A program made the position numbers and the translations under genes. A stretch of DNA of 64,000 nt from Pantoea vagans (GTDB lineage Bacteria > Pseudomonadota > Gammaproteobacteria > Enterobacterales > Enterobacteriaceae): contig NZ_CP038854.1 of NCBI RefSeq assembly GCF_004792415.1, forward strand, positions 186,001 to 250,000, in the 5' to 3' direction. This document shows positions 54,968-63,842 of the stretch, one piece after another. Every line of letters starts with the position of its first letter. Position 1 is the first letter of the stretch. The notes under the pieces were generated by a model. The model was not told the origin of the DNA. It ran no database searches and worked only from the letters and a program-made list of their open reading frames with translations.

Positions 54968-55873
54968 TCAGCACCGCGCGCCCAGTTCTTTTAGCCAGTC
55001 GATCATCGCTTCACTGCCAGGCTGACTCAGCGTGCGTTGCGGCCACGCCAGGAAATAGGGTTTGCTCAGCGGCAGGCAAAGATCATCCACCACCACCAGA
55101 TCGCCACGCGCCAGTTCTGGCGCGATAAGGCGTCGCTGTCCCAGCAGCAGTCCAACACCAGCCACCGCCGCATCAATCGCCAGTGAGGTCAGGTTAAAGC
55201 TGAATGCGGGCTGCGGCAGCGGTTCATCCATGCCTTTTGCCTGAAACCAGCTTTGCCAGTCCGGCAGGAATCGTCCTTCATTACCCCAGTCGAGGTGGAT
55301 CAGCGGCGCCTGACTTAAGATCGTTTCCGGCGTGAAACGTCGAAGCAGAGACGGACTGGCCACCGGCAGCACCTCATCCTGAAACAATCTGATCTTATCC
55401 AGCTGCGGGTAACGATCTTCACCAAAGCAGATTACGAAATCGGCGGGCATCGACGTGAAATCGACCGATGAATGGGTCCCATGTAACGAGAGATCGATAT
55501 CCGGGCAACGATCGCGCCAGTACGTCAGTTCGGGCAGCAGCCATTTCGACGCCAGCGCCGGTAGTGCGTAAATCGTGAGTTTTGGGGCGCTGGCCGCATG
55601 ACGGATGTTCTGCTGGCCGAGGTGCAAAATATCAAAAGCTTCGGTGACATAGCGCAGATACTCTTTGCCGGTTTCGGTCAGCATCACGCCGCTCTGCGTG
55701 CGCAGAAACAGCGCGCTGCCGAGTTGTTCCTCCAGCTGGCGAATCTGCTGGCTGACCGCCGCCGGGGTCAAAGCCAGCTGGGCGGCAGCTTTTGCCAGGC
55801 TGCCCAGTTCGGCGGCCACTTTAAAGGACTGTATGACGCTGATTTTGGGCAACCTTGGCAATTGGGCAGGCAT
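54968..55873 (-). CDS. LysR-family regulator (GcvA-like)
   Basis: 301 residues: N-terminal helix-turn-helix (GSLAKAAAQLALTPAAVSQQIRQLEEQLG) and a periplasmic-binding-like effector domain. The sequence PLIHLDWGNE in the middle is typical of the GcvA subgroup. It diverges from the 2-oxoglutarate oxygenase gene, 84 bp apart, and probably controls it and the nearby amino acid genes. Confidence 0.88.
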   Translation of the reverse strand: MPAQLPRLPKISVIQSFKVAAELGSLAKAAAQLALTPAAVSQQIRQLEEQLGSALFLRTQSGVMLTETGKEYLRYVTEAFDILHLGQQNIRHAASAPKLTIYALPALASKWLLPELTYWRDRCPDIDLSLHGTHSSVDFTSMPADFVICFGEDRYPQLDKIRLFQDEVLPVASPSLLRRFTPETILSQAPLIHLDWGNEGRFLPDWQSWFQAKGMDEPLPQPAFSFNLTSLAIDAAVAGVGLLLGQRRLIAPELARGDLVVVDDLCLPLSKPYFLAWPQRTLSQPGSEAMIDWLKELGARC

Positions 55874-55957
55874 TAACTCTTCCTTATCAGGGCAGTAAGT
55901 TTTTATCGTTACGCAGCGTGGCAGGCGACAGGTAGAGTAACATCACACCTGCCCATC

Positions 55958-56746
55958 ATGAGAAATGTTGCTATGTCTGGATCCCTCGTTCGTCTTGATC
56001 TTCATCCGCTGGCCGATCAGGGCTGGCGTCAGCGCTGTCGTGAGCAGTTAAACCACGCCGGCGCGCTGGTACTGCGTCAGTTTTTACAACCTCATGCTCT
56101 GGAGGCGATTATTGAAGAGGGCAATGCCCGGCGTCATCTGGCCTATCACACCCGCAGCAAACACAATGTCTACCTGATGAAGCCGGATGAGGCGTTCCGC
56201 GCGGATCACCCGCGCAACCGGGATGTGCTCAGCACCAAAGGATGCATTACAGATGATGTTATTGCTGCCGACTCACCGCTGCGCCAGCTTTATAACGATG
56301 ACCTGTTCAAACATTTCCTGTGCGATGTACTGGGAGAGGAAGCGCTCTATCCTTATGCCGACCCGCTTTCTTCGATTAACCTGCACTATGCGTCTGACGG
56401 CCAGGAGCTGGGCTGGCACTTCGACAACTCCTCTTTTGCTATCACCTTGCTGGTCCAGAAACCGCTGGCGGGCGGCGTGTTTGAGTATGTGAAGGATCTA
56501 CGTGATGCCGATGCCGGTGAGATGAACTTCGACGGTGTCGACGCAGTACTGGACGCGCGCCAGCCGGTTGACGCGCTGGAGATTGATGCCGGCGATCTGG
56601 TGCTGTTTCGCGGCCGTAACTCCCTGCATCGCGTGACGCCGACCGAAGGCGAGGTCACGCGGATGCTGGCTGTGCTGGCTTACAATACTCAGCCTGACAT
56701 CGCGCTGTCAGAAACAGCCCGAATGACCTTTTACGGCAGACTATAA
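55958..56746 (+). CDS. 2-oxoglutarate/Fe(II) oxygenase of the HalD/BesD-like group
   Basis: 262 residues, double-stranded beta-helix oxygenase. Iron ligands are H and D in GWHFDNSSF near residue 150 and the distal H in LHRVTP near 226; the 2-oxoglutarate arginine follows in EVTRMLAVLAY. Related enzymes include free amino acid halogenases, which have glycine in place of the aspartate; the aspartate here predicts a hydroxylase. Starts at 55958 or 55973 are both possible. A LysR regulator diverges from it and a peptidase-like gene converges on it. Confidence 0.78.
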   Translation: MRNVAMSGSLVRLDLHPLADQGWRQRCREQLNHAGALVLRQFLQPHALEAIIEEGNARRHLAYHTRSKHNVYLMKPDEAFRADHPRNRDVLSTKGCITDDVIAADSPLRQLYNDDLFKHFLCDVLGEEALYPYADPLSSINLHYASDGQELGWHFDNSSFAITLLVQKPLAGGVFEYVKDLRDADAGEMNFDGVDAVLDARQPVDALEIDAGDLVLFRGRNSLHRVTPTEGEVTRMLAVLAYNTQPDIALSETARMTFYGRL

Positions 56747-56748
56747 AA

Positions 56749-57822
56749 TCAGAGCGTGTCCGTCAGGGCACGCCAGCCGCGCTGAAAGATTTGCTGCGTG
56801 CGGAAAGCCACTAACGCACGCCAGTCCGCATCTTCGGGCCAGAATCCCTCGACCAGCTGCTGCTTTAGCATCTGGCCAGCCGCACTGGCCGGATCGCCAG
56901 TGAGATGGAGCCAATGATCTTCACGCACCCGCCGGTGCATATCCGGACCCTCGTAAGTCCCGCATTCCACCACCAACGGCAATATCAGTGTGTCAGGAAG
57001 GGAACTCAGCAGGTATTGCGACAGATATCCCGTTGCGGTGGCGGTGACACCGGTTACGCTGTCACGTCCGTTACCGGTCAACAACACGGTAAGCCATTCA
57101 CCGTAAATGGCTTTGCCCCACTCATGGGCAGCATAACGCTGCTCTGCAATGGACAGCAGCATCGGATGCCCCCACGCGCCAGCGCCGGTATGCAGATCAA
57201 AGCTGAGGATGGTTTTTGCAACCAGGAGATGCTGGTCGATGATCGCCTTCATCGTCAGGTGAGACCAGCTGGGCTGGTGTCCGCCGAAGAAGAACCCATC
57301 CGCAAACGTATACTGTCCGGCTTCCACCACGCGTTTAACTGCCTGCCAGCCTTCACCCTCCAGCGCCTCGGCCAACTGCCGATCCGCACTGGCACGGTCG
57401 CCATGATAGATTCCGTGCCATTGCGCATAATCCGGGTTGGCCGGAACGGGCTGGCTGAAGTCGATAAAGTTACGATTGAGATCGATATTGTCTTCGTTTA
57501 CGCGCCGTAAATGGGCTGCTCCCCACGGATTGAGCAGGTGAACCAGCAACAGTCCGGTATCAGCGGGTAATGCTATTTCATCCAGCGCATCGAGCCAGGC
57601 GATTTGACAATCCGAACCATAATAGCCTTCAACGCCGTGCGTGCCGGAGACCACCAGCATCAGACGTGATGCCGTGGCGGGTCCCAACCGTGCCACATCC
57701 GTATACAGCGCTTCGCCCTGCGGGCCAGGGAGAGGGTGCGGGTAAGAAGTGATTTCTGCGCCTTTATTCTGCGCAGCGGCAAGAAAGCGTGCGCGCTGAG
57801 CGCGGTAATCGGGTAATGCCAT
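56749..57822 (-). CDS. DUF2817/M14-like zinc carboxypeptidase
   Basis: 357 residues of the DUF2817 family in the M14 clan. Zinc ligands are H and E in SGTHGVEGYYGSD near residue 63 and the later H in SFDLHTGAGAWGHP near 213, with NLNRNF-type sequence IDLNRNFIDF between. The C-terminal glutamate (VVECGTYEG) is the likely catalytic base. No signal peptide, so cytosolic. It precedes nothing else in its direction but sits 34 nt after the amino acid binding protein gene, so the two may be co-transcribed. Confidence 0.82.
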   Translation of the reverse strand: MALPDYRAQRARFLAAAQNKGAEITSYPHPLPGPQGEALYTDVARLGPATASRLMLVVSGTHGVEGYYGSDCQIAWLDALDEIALPADTGLLLVHLLNPWGAAHLRRVNEDNIDLNRNFIDFSQPVPANPDYAQWHGIYHGDRASADRQLAEALEGEGWQAVKRVVEAGQYTFADGFFFGGHQPSWSHLTMKAIIDQHLLVAKTILSFDLHTGAGAWGHPMLLSIAEQRYAAHEWGKAIYGEWLTVLLTGNGRDSVTGVTATATGYLSQYLLSSLPDTLILPLVVECGTYEGPDMHRRVREDHWLHLTGDPASAAGQMLKQQLVEGFWPEDADWRALVAFRTQQIFQRGWRALTDTL

Positions 57823-57856
57823 GTTCAGCCTCCTGCGATGCGGCGCGCGAACCGCA

Positions 57857-58627
57857 TCACGGATAAACGTTGAATTTGAAGTATTTTTTGGTCAGCTGAT
57901 CGTAGGTGCCGTTTTTGTGGATCTCTGCCAGCGCCGTGTTGATCATCTTCAGATTTGCCTCATCGCCTTTGCGTAACGCGATACCGACACCATCACCAAA
58001 TATCACTTTATCTACCAGCGTCCCTTTAATGGCGTACGGCTTGCCTTCCGATGTGGTGAGGAATCCCTGTTCAGCAGAGACCGCATTCGCCAGGCTGCCA
58101 TCAAGACGTCCGGCGACCAGATCCGGGTAGACTTCCATCTGATTAGGATAAGAGACGATTTTGACGCCCTGCGACTCCCATTTGGTTTTGGCGTAAGTTT
58201 CCTGGATGGTGCCCTGAGCCACACCAATTGTCTTACCGCGCAATGAGGCAACGTCGGTCGTCAGCTTGCTGGCCGCTGGCGCCAGTAGGGCACTCGGGGT
58301 GTTGTACAACATGTCGCTGAATGCCACCTGCTGACGACGTTTGTCGGTCATCGACATTGCCGACAGGATGGCGTCAAATTTCTTCGCCTGAAGGGCAGGG
58401 ATGCTGCTGTCAAAACCCATCTGCACCCACTGGCACTTCACCTTTGCCTGCGCGCAGATGGCGTTGCCAATATCAATATCTAAGCCCTGTAACGACCCAT
58501 CAGCCGCTTTAGATTCAAACGGCGGGAACGTCGGATCAACGCCAAAGCGAAGTGTCTGCTGGGCCAGTGCACTCTGGGTGAACGCAGTAAGCGAAAACAG
58601 TAATGCAAGAGATACGCTCTTTTTCAT
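57857..58627 (-). CDS. Amino acid ABC transporter binding protein (HisJ/ArtJ-like)
   Basis: 256 residues, signal peptide MKKSVSLALLFSLTAFTQSALA, then the SBP_bac_3 pattern LRFGVDPTFPPFESKAADGSLQGLDIDIGNAICAQ and a lysine/arginine/ornithine-like cysteine pair (CAQAKVKC). No permease or ATPase is linked; it would share the histidine/lysine-arginine-ornithine permease. The adjacent amino acid hydroxylase and peptidase suggest a small amino acid/peptide scavenging locus. Confidence 0.88.
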   Translation of the reverse strand: MKKSVSLALLFSLTAFTQSALAQQTLRFGVDPTFPPFESKAADGSLQGLDIDIGNAICAQAKVKCQWVQMGFDSSIPALQAKKFDAILSAMSMTDKRRQQVAFSDMLYNTPSALLAPAASKLTTDVASLRGKTIGVAQGTIQETYAKTKWESQGVKIVSYPNQMEVYPDLVAGRLDGSLANAVSAEQGFLTTSEGKPYAIKGTLVDKVIFGDGVGIALRKGDEANLKMINTALAEIHKNGTYDQLTKKYFKFNVYP

Positions 58628-58930
58628 ATTTTATTTCCCGACAGGTGAAATTAAGCACAACATTTAAATTTAATAACATGCGGCCTGTTTTGCTGCCAGC
58701 GAATAAACCGCGTTCTGCCAGAGTAAAATCTTATGTTATTAAGGGACTGTGCGAATTATTGATACGGCGTTAAATTTTGCTTAATACTAAATCTGTTACG
58801 GGATGGAAGGCTTGAGAGGTCCGGAACGGGAGCCTGAAAGCAGTAATTAATTTAGCTTCGACTCTGTTTAATTTTTACACGCTAAATCAGTTACACTGAC
58901 TTACATCGTATGTGAAAAAGGAGTTATCCA
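58628..58930. other. Divergent promoter region
   Basis: No gene; AT-rich stretches only. The strong ribosome site of the Nudix gene (AAGGAG at about 58918) ends it. Confidence 0.35.
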
Positions 58931-59377
58931 GTGCGTACCCGTAAATCTGCACGTTTACTGATCATGAACGCTCTCAATCAGGTTTTATTATTCAGATTCA
59001 GGCATGAAAGTGATGCGCTGGCAGGCAGAGTATACTGGGCAACGCCCGGTGGAGGCGTGGAAACAGGAGAAACCTTTGAGCAGGCAGCCCTCAGGGAACT
59101 CAGGGAAGAAACAGGTATTAACGTTGATGCGGTGGGGCAGCCGCTAACAGAGAGAACGTTTGAGATGGCGCTCCCCAGCGGTGAAATTGTTCTGGCGCAT
59201 GAGCGATTTTATTTAATTAAAACAGATGATGAAGATATCAGTACCAGCGGATGGACTGATAATGAAAAAACAGTCATTGCCAATTATCACTGGTGGGATC
59301 TGAATGAGCTGAGAAATACTGACGATATCGTTTATCCCTCAAATATTCCTGATATCTGCTCAATACCGGATGAGTGA
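58931..59377 (+). CDS. Nudix hydrolase, GTG start
   Basis: 148 residues with a complete Nudix box, [24 protein letters not shown] near residue 40 (G-x5-E-x7-R-E-x2-E-E-x-G). The start is GTG, 7 nt after AAGGAG. Substrate is unknown; the class includes nucleotide-sugar, ADP-ribose and mutagenic nucleotide pyrophosphatases. Confidence 0.88.
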   Translation: MRTRKSARLLIMNALNQVLLFRFRHESDALAGRVYWATPGGGVETGETFEQAALRELREETGINVDAVGQPLTERTFEMALPSGEIVLAHERFYLIKTDDEDISTSGWTDNEKTVIANYHWWDLNELRNTDDIVYPSNIPDICSIPDE

Positions 59378-59577
59378 TCAACTATCTTCTGACTCCGGGC
59401 CTGTCAATCAACGGCACAGGTTAAAAACGCCGCACCAGAATACGTCATCATTGAGGCTTCAGTAAATCACGTGAAACGTTCAGTCTTCATCATGATCGTG
59501 GCCCGACCTCCTGCTCCATTCAGAAACAGAATTCCGGCATGATATTCACTTCCACGAGCTGAGATTGTGCCGGTGAA

Positions 59578-59668
59578 AAGTCATGATTCACCGAAGAACA
59601 GATTGTCCTTTCCCTGAAGCAGGCTGACCTGGACACGCCTGAAGCCTGTTGCCCCCATTCCCGGTCAA
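59578..59668 (+). mobile_element. Scar of an IS3-family orfA
   Basis: The frame 59578-59668 reads KS-stop-FTEEQIVLSLKQADLDTPEACC. This matches the N-terminus of IS3-family OrfA (KSRFTEEQIVFALKQAE...), with the arginine CGA changed to TGA. The rest of the element is gone. The surrounding 59378-59850 gap holds no other gene. Confidence 0.65.
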
Positions 59669-59697
59669 CAACCACTTTCACTCCCTGATAAAATCAT

Positions 59698-59716
59698 AGT
59701 CATTTTTATCATTATC
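59698..59716 (+). promoter_or_regulatory. Weak Fur-like site
   Basis: 13 of 19 bases agree with the Fur consensus, with an intact ATCATTATC. It lies 50 bp upstream of the better site at 59766-59784. Confidence 0.35.
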
Positions 59717-59765
59717 TTATGTTTTATTTCTATACTGCGCCGTTCTGAATAATTTCTGTATTTAA

Positions 59766-59784
59766 AAAAACGATTCTCATTATT
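59766..59784 (+). promoter_or_regulatory. Fur box upstream of the GNAT-Dpp operon
   Basis: On the minus strand AATAATGAGAATCGTTTTT agrees with the Fur consensus at 14 of 19 positions. It lies 67 bp before the GNAT ATG. Confidence 0.55.
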
Positions 59785-59850
59785 TTCATTTTACTTTGTA
59801 CTGGCAGGTTTTGATAATTCCCCAATGATTTGACGGGGGAGATAGAAATA

Positions 59851-60363
59851 ATGAGTCAGTCCATTCTGGTAGCAACACCTGACGATGCGGAAGAAATTTT
59901 TGCTTTATTACAGCGTGCCTATGCTTCGCTGGTGGCGCTGGATGTGCATTTCACCATTTCCCGAGGCAATGTCGATCAGGTGCGCCGCACCATTGAGCAG
60001 GAAACAGTGCTGGTACTGCGCAAGTGGAAACGTGCCGTGGCGACGCTAACCGTACGTTTCACGTGGCAGCAGGATGACAATGCACCCTCATCATTGCCCT
60101 TCATTCACTGGTTTGCTGTCGACCCGGATTTTAAAGGCCAGGGCTATGGACGAGAAATAATTAACTGGGCCGAAGAAATATTGCTCAAAGACACGTTGAA
60201 AGCTCCTGGCGTTTATTTGGCTACGGCGATTAAACATCCCTGGCTGAGTGAACTTTATCAACGTCGTGGCTATGAACCTTTTTATCATCGCACCAATCCA
60301 TTAGGTGAAGCATTGGTTTTTCTGAAAAAGGAATTTAATGCCAGTTTACTCACCTCACATTAA
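59851..60363 (+). CDS. GNAT acetyltransferase heading a peptide-type ABC operon
   Basis: 170 residues with the acetyl-CoA loop KGQGYGREIINWAEE near residue 100 and a C-terminal LYQRRGYEPFY. ATG 59851 lies 9 nt after GGGGGAG; the upstream TTG frame is less likely. It is first in an operon with a Dpp/Nik-type importer and behind Fur-like sites, so it may acetylate an imported metal-chelating or peptide compound. That role is inference. Confidence 0.8.
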   Translation: MSQSILVATPDDAEEIFALLQRAYASLVALDVHFTISRGNVDQVRRTIEQETVLVLRKWKRAVATLTVRFTWQQDDNAPSSLPFIHWFAVDPDFKGQGYGREIINWAEEILLKDTLKAPGVYLATAIKHPWLSELYQRRGYEPFYHRTNPLGEALVFLKKEFNASLLTSH

Positions 60364-60387
60364 ACATCTGAAACGACCAGGGAAATT

Positions 60388-62004
60388 ATGAAAGCGAATG
60401 CATTGACTGTCGCGATGAGTCTTACCTGCCTGCTGGGAAGCGCCTCTTATACTTTTGCTGCTGAGCAGCCACGTAGCGGCGGAAGCCTGACTTACGGTGT
60501 AGAAACCGAACCCGTACCCTTTAACCCCCAGCTCAATGGCCAGTCAAAAGCCGAGGTGGTGCTGCGTAACGTCTGGGAATCGCTGCTGGCGCGGCGTAAT
60601 GATGGCAGTTTTGTACCCTGGCTGGCAGAAAGTTATGAAGCCAGCCCGGACGGTAAGCGCTACCGTTTCAACCTGCGTCGCGACGTGAGCTTCTCCAACG
60701 GCGAAAAATTGGATGCTAACGCGGTGGCAGAAAACTTCCGACATTTGCAGGACGCCGCGTATTGCGCAGGCAGTAGCCTGTGCGCGGTCGGCTCACGTAT
60801 CGACACCATCAGCACGCCGGACGACCATACCGTAGCCATCACCCTGAAGCAGGGGTATTCACCGTTCCTCGCCTTTGCGGCCAGATTACAAATCCTCGCA
60901 CCGGCCAGCTGGCGCTCGTCGCAGCTCAAAGCGGGTGGCAAGGAGATTGCGGGAACCGGGCCTTTTATCCTTGAAAGCTACGAAAAGGGCCAACAGGTTA
61001 CCTTCGTCAGAAACCCCCACTACAACTGGGCGCCTGCCACCGCGCATCATCAGGGAGCGGCCTGGCTGGACCGTGTCACCTACCGTTTCCTGCCGGAATC
61101 GTCAGTACGCACCGGTGCACTGCTGTCCGGCCAGGTGGATGTGATTGAGGGGATATCCGGTAACGATGCCGGGGAGTTTAAGGACAACCGCGATTTCACC
61201 TACCAGCATGCCCTGAATACGGGCACACCTTATTCACTGTTTCTCAACGTGGAATATGGCCCGACGCAGGATGTGAAGGTGCGTCAGGCATTACTCCAGG
61301 GGCTGGATATCGATCCCATCCTTCAATCGGTGTATCGCGGCGAGCGGACCCGTGCCTGGGGGATTACCTCACCGATCGATCCGCTCTACAACAACGATCT
61401 GGAAGGTAAATACGGTAACAACCCGACAGCGGCCAATGCCTTGCTCGATGAGGCGGGCTGGAAAACACGCGATGCCGACGGCTTTCGCACCAAAGATGGT
61501 CAGCGTCTGACTATCGAAGTAATCCAGGCCCAGGCAACGGTGCGTGACCAGCGTGATGTGCTGTTGCAGGCGATTCAGGCTCAGGTGCGTCAACGGCTTG
61601 GTGTGGAGCTGAAACTGCGTTATGTCGACTCCGGCACCTACGTTGAGGTGCGGAATACCGGCAAGTTCGGTTCGATCGCCAACTCCAATACGGAAACCGA
61701 CGGCATCGATATCGAAAACCACTACCGCCCGGTGAAAGCAGGTGGACCGATTAACTACAGCCGCGTTAACAGCCCGGAAATTAATGGCTGGCTCGACCAG
61801 GCTGCCGCCACGCTTGATATCGATCAGCGCCGTAAATTCTACAGCCAGCTTCAGCAATATGCCCTGCCGCAACAGGCGTTGGCGGTGCCGTTGTATGAGC
61901 CGGAAGATCAGATTGCTGCGGCCAGTTATGTGCACGGTGTCGGGTTCCGCAGTTTTAAACAGATGCCCGAAAACGTCTATGACGTCTGGTTGAGCGAACA
62001 TTAA
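60388..62004 (+). CDS. Dpp/Nik-type ABC transporter binding protein
   Basis: Periplasmic binding protein of the SBP_bac_5 family, 538 residues. Signal peptide ends SYTFAAEQ. Family signatures are LAESYEASPDGKRYRFNLRRDVSFSNGEKLDA near residue 75 and GTGPFILESYEKGQQVTFVRNPHY near 195. Ligands of the family are peptides, nickel complexes, haem or metallophores. The Fur-like boxes upstream favour a metal-related ligand. Confidence 0.88.
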   Translation: MKANALTVAMSLTCLLGSASYTFAAEQPRSGGSLTYGVETEPVPFNPQLNGQSKAEVVLRNVWESLLARRNDGSFVPWLAESYEASPDGKRYRFNLRRDVSFSNGEKLDANAVAENFRHLQDAAYCAGSSLCAVGSRIDTISTPDDHTVAITLKQGYSPFLAFAARLQILAPASWRSSQLKAGGKEIAGTGPFILESYEKGQQVTFVRNPHYNWAPATAHHQGAAWLDRVTYRFLPESSVRTGALLSGQVDVIEGISGNDAGEFKDNRDFTYQHALNTGTPYSLFLNVEYGPTQDVKVRQALLQGLDIDPILQSVYRGERTRAWGITSPIDPLYNNDLEGKYGNNPTAANALLDEAGWKTRDADGFRTKDGQRLTIEVIQAQATVRDQRDVLLQAIQAQVRQRLGVELKLRYVDSGTYVEVRNTGKFGSIANSNTETDGIDIENHYRPVKAGGPINYSRVNSPEINGWLDQAAATLDIDQRRKFYSQLQQYALPQQALAVPLYEPEDQIAAASYVHGVGFRSFKQMPENVYDVWLSEH

Positions 62005-62019
62005 TACGCGGAGGCGCAG

Positions 62020-63009
62020 ATGAGTCTGGAAAGCATCATGACCCGTAACACCAGAATACCGCGGCCCTTCCTGTGGCGCAGTGACCTGGCGCGCCGCATT
62101 GTCGGGCGTCTGCTCGGCGGTGTGCTGGTGTTATGGGTAGCCGTCACCCTGGCGTTTCTTGGGATGCATCTGGCGCCGGGTGACATTGTCAGCCTGCTGA
62201 TTGGCGAGCAGATACGCACACCGGCGATTGAGGCGGCGATCCGCGCTGAATGGGGACTAAATGAACCGCTGTGGTGGCAGTATCTGCACTATCTGTGGCG
62301 GGCGTTGCACGGTGATTTCGGACGCTCATACATCCTTAACACCGAAGTGAGTCAACTGCTCGCCACACAGCTGTGGCCGACCCTGAAACTCACCCTCGCC
62401 GCACTGCTGGTCAGTGCGGTGTTTGCCGTGACAATCGCCGTCGCCACTGCGAATCGTCGCTGGGGCAGCCGGATCGCCAATGGGCTGGAGCTGTTGCTGG
62501 CCTCCACCCCCTCGTTCTGGATGGGCATCGTGCTGCTGTTTATCTTCAGCTTTACGCTGCGCTGGTTCCCGGTGGCGGGGGACCGTCATCTCTCTTCGCT
62601 GGTGCTGCCGGCGCTGTCTCTCGGCCTCGCCCAGGGTGCGGTCATCGCGCAGGTGCTGCGCCGTGAACTCGAACGCGCGCTGGAGTCGCCCTTTACCCTG
62701 ACGCTACGCGCCTGGGGTGTAGGTGAAACCACCATTCGCCTGCGTCATGCGTTGCGCCATGCCGCACTGCCAGCGGTGACATTAACTGGCTGGCTGGTCG
62801 GCGGGTTGCTGAGCGGGGCGGTGATCACGGAACAGGTGTTTGGCCGTCCTGGTCTCGGCAAGCTGACGGTGGATGCGGTGCTGGCGAAGGATCTGCCGGT
62901 AGTGCTGGCGGTTGCCATCCTCTCGGCTCTGATTTACGTGGTGATGAGTACGCTGGTGGACATTCTGGCCCTGTGGATTGATCCGCGTTTACGTGGGGAG
63001 AGCAAATAA
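62020..63009 (+). CDS. Dpp/Nik-type ABC transporter permease (DppB-like)
   Basis: 329 residues, inner membrane, six predicted segments, family motif PTLKLTLAALLVSAVFAV near residue 125 and loop LRAWGVGETTIRLRHALRHAALP near 230. CGGAGG lies 5 nt before ATG 62020. It overlaps the next permease by 1 nt (TAATG). Confidence 0.9.
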   Translation: MSLESIMTRNTRIPRPFLWRSDLARRIVGRLLGGVLVLWVAVTLAFLGMHLAPGDIVSLLIGEQIRTPAIEAAIRAEWGLNEPLWWQYLHYLWRALHGDFGRSYILNTEVSQLLATQLWPTLKLTLAALLVSAVFAVTIAVATANRRWGSRIANGLELLLASTPSFWMGIVLLFIFSFTLRWFPVAGDRHLSSLVLPALSLGLAQGAVIAQVLRRELERALESPFTLTLRAWGVGETTIRLRHALRHAALPAVTLTGWLVGGLLSGAVITEQVFGRPGLGKLTVDAVLAKDLPVVLAVAILSALIYVVMSTLVDILALWIDPRLRGESK

Positions 63010-63842
63010 TGCAAGCCATCCTGCAACGTTTTTCTGTTGCGCTACCGGCCTCCGTCTGGAGCGCCATTCTGTTTCTGCTGTTGGTGGCGCTGGCAGTCGT
63101 GGCACCGCACTGGCTGACGCACAGCGATCCCATTTTGGCCGATCCGGTTAATGCGCAGCTACCGCCGTCGGCGCAGCACTGGCTCGGCACCGATCAACTG
63201 GGGCGCGATCTGCTGACGCGCGTGATCTACGGCAGCCGCTATTCGTTGCTGATCAGCGTAGCGGCGATGGCGCTGGCGGTGATCTTCGGTACGCTGCTGG
63301 GCCTGACTGCCGCACTGGCACGTGGCGTTTTAGACGAACTGCTGAGTCGTGCGGTTGATGTTATTTCAGCCTTTCCCGACCTGCTGCTGGCGCTGATGCT
63401 GATTGCGTTTACCGGCCCCGGCACCAACAACCTGATCATTGCGCTCGGTGTGGCGTCGGTGCCGCGCTTTGCGCGCGTGGTGCGCACGCAGACCTACAGC
63501 GTGATGACTTCCGGCTATGTGGAGCAGGCGCGAACCTTTGGGCTGTCGCGCTTTACGCTGACCGTTCGTCATATCCTGCCGCATGCCATCGCACAGGTGC
63601 CTGCGCTGGCGACACTGGGGCTGGGCACCGCGATTATTGGCACCGCAGGTCTCAGCTTCCTTGGCATGGGCCCGCAGCCACCGACGGCGGAATGGGGCCT
63701 GATGCTGGCGGAGGGGCGCAACTATCTGCGTAACGCCTGGTGGATTGCCGTCTGGCCGGGCGTATTTATTACGCTGACGGTGATTGCCGTGAATACGCTG
63801 GGGCGCTACTGGCAGGCGCGTTTTGAAGGGAGAGCCTCATGA
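63009..63842 (+). CDS. Dpp/Nik-type ABC transporter permease (DppC-like)
   Basis: 277 residues with the DppC start pattern HWLGTDQLGRDLLTRVIYGSRYSL near residue 57 and the ATPase loop VEQARTFGLSRFTLTVRHILPHA near 173. It overlaps the ATPase gene by 4 nt. Confidence 0.9.
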   Translation: MQAILQRFSVALPASVWSAILFLLLVALAVVAPHWLTHSDPILADPVNAQLPPSAQHWLGTDQLGRDLLTRVIYGSRYSLLISVAAMALAVIFGTLLGLTAALARGVLDELLSRAVDVISAFPDLLLALMLIAFTGPGTNNLIIALGVASVPRFARVVRTQTYSVMTSGYVEQARTFGLSRFTLTVRHILPHAIAQVPALATLGLGTAIIGTAGLSFLGMGPQPPTAEWGLMLAEGRNYLRNAWWIAVWPGVFITLTVIAVNTLGRYWQARFEGRAS

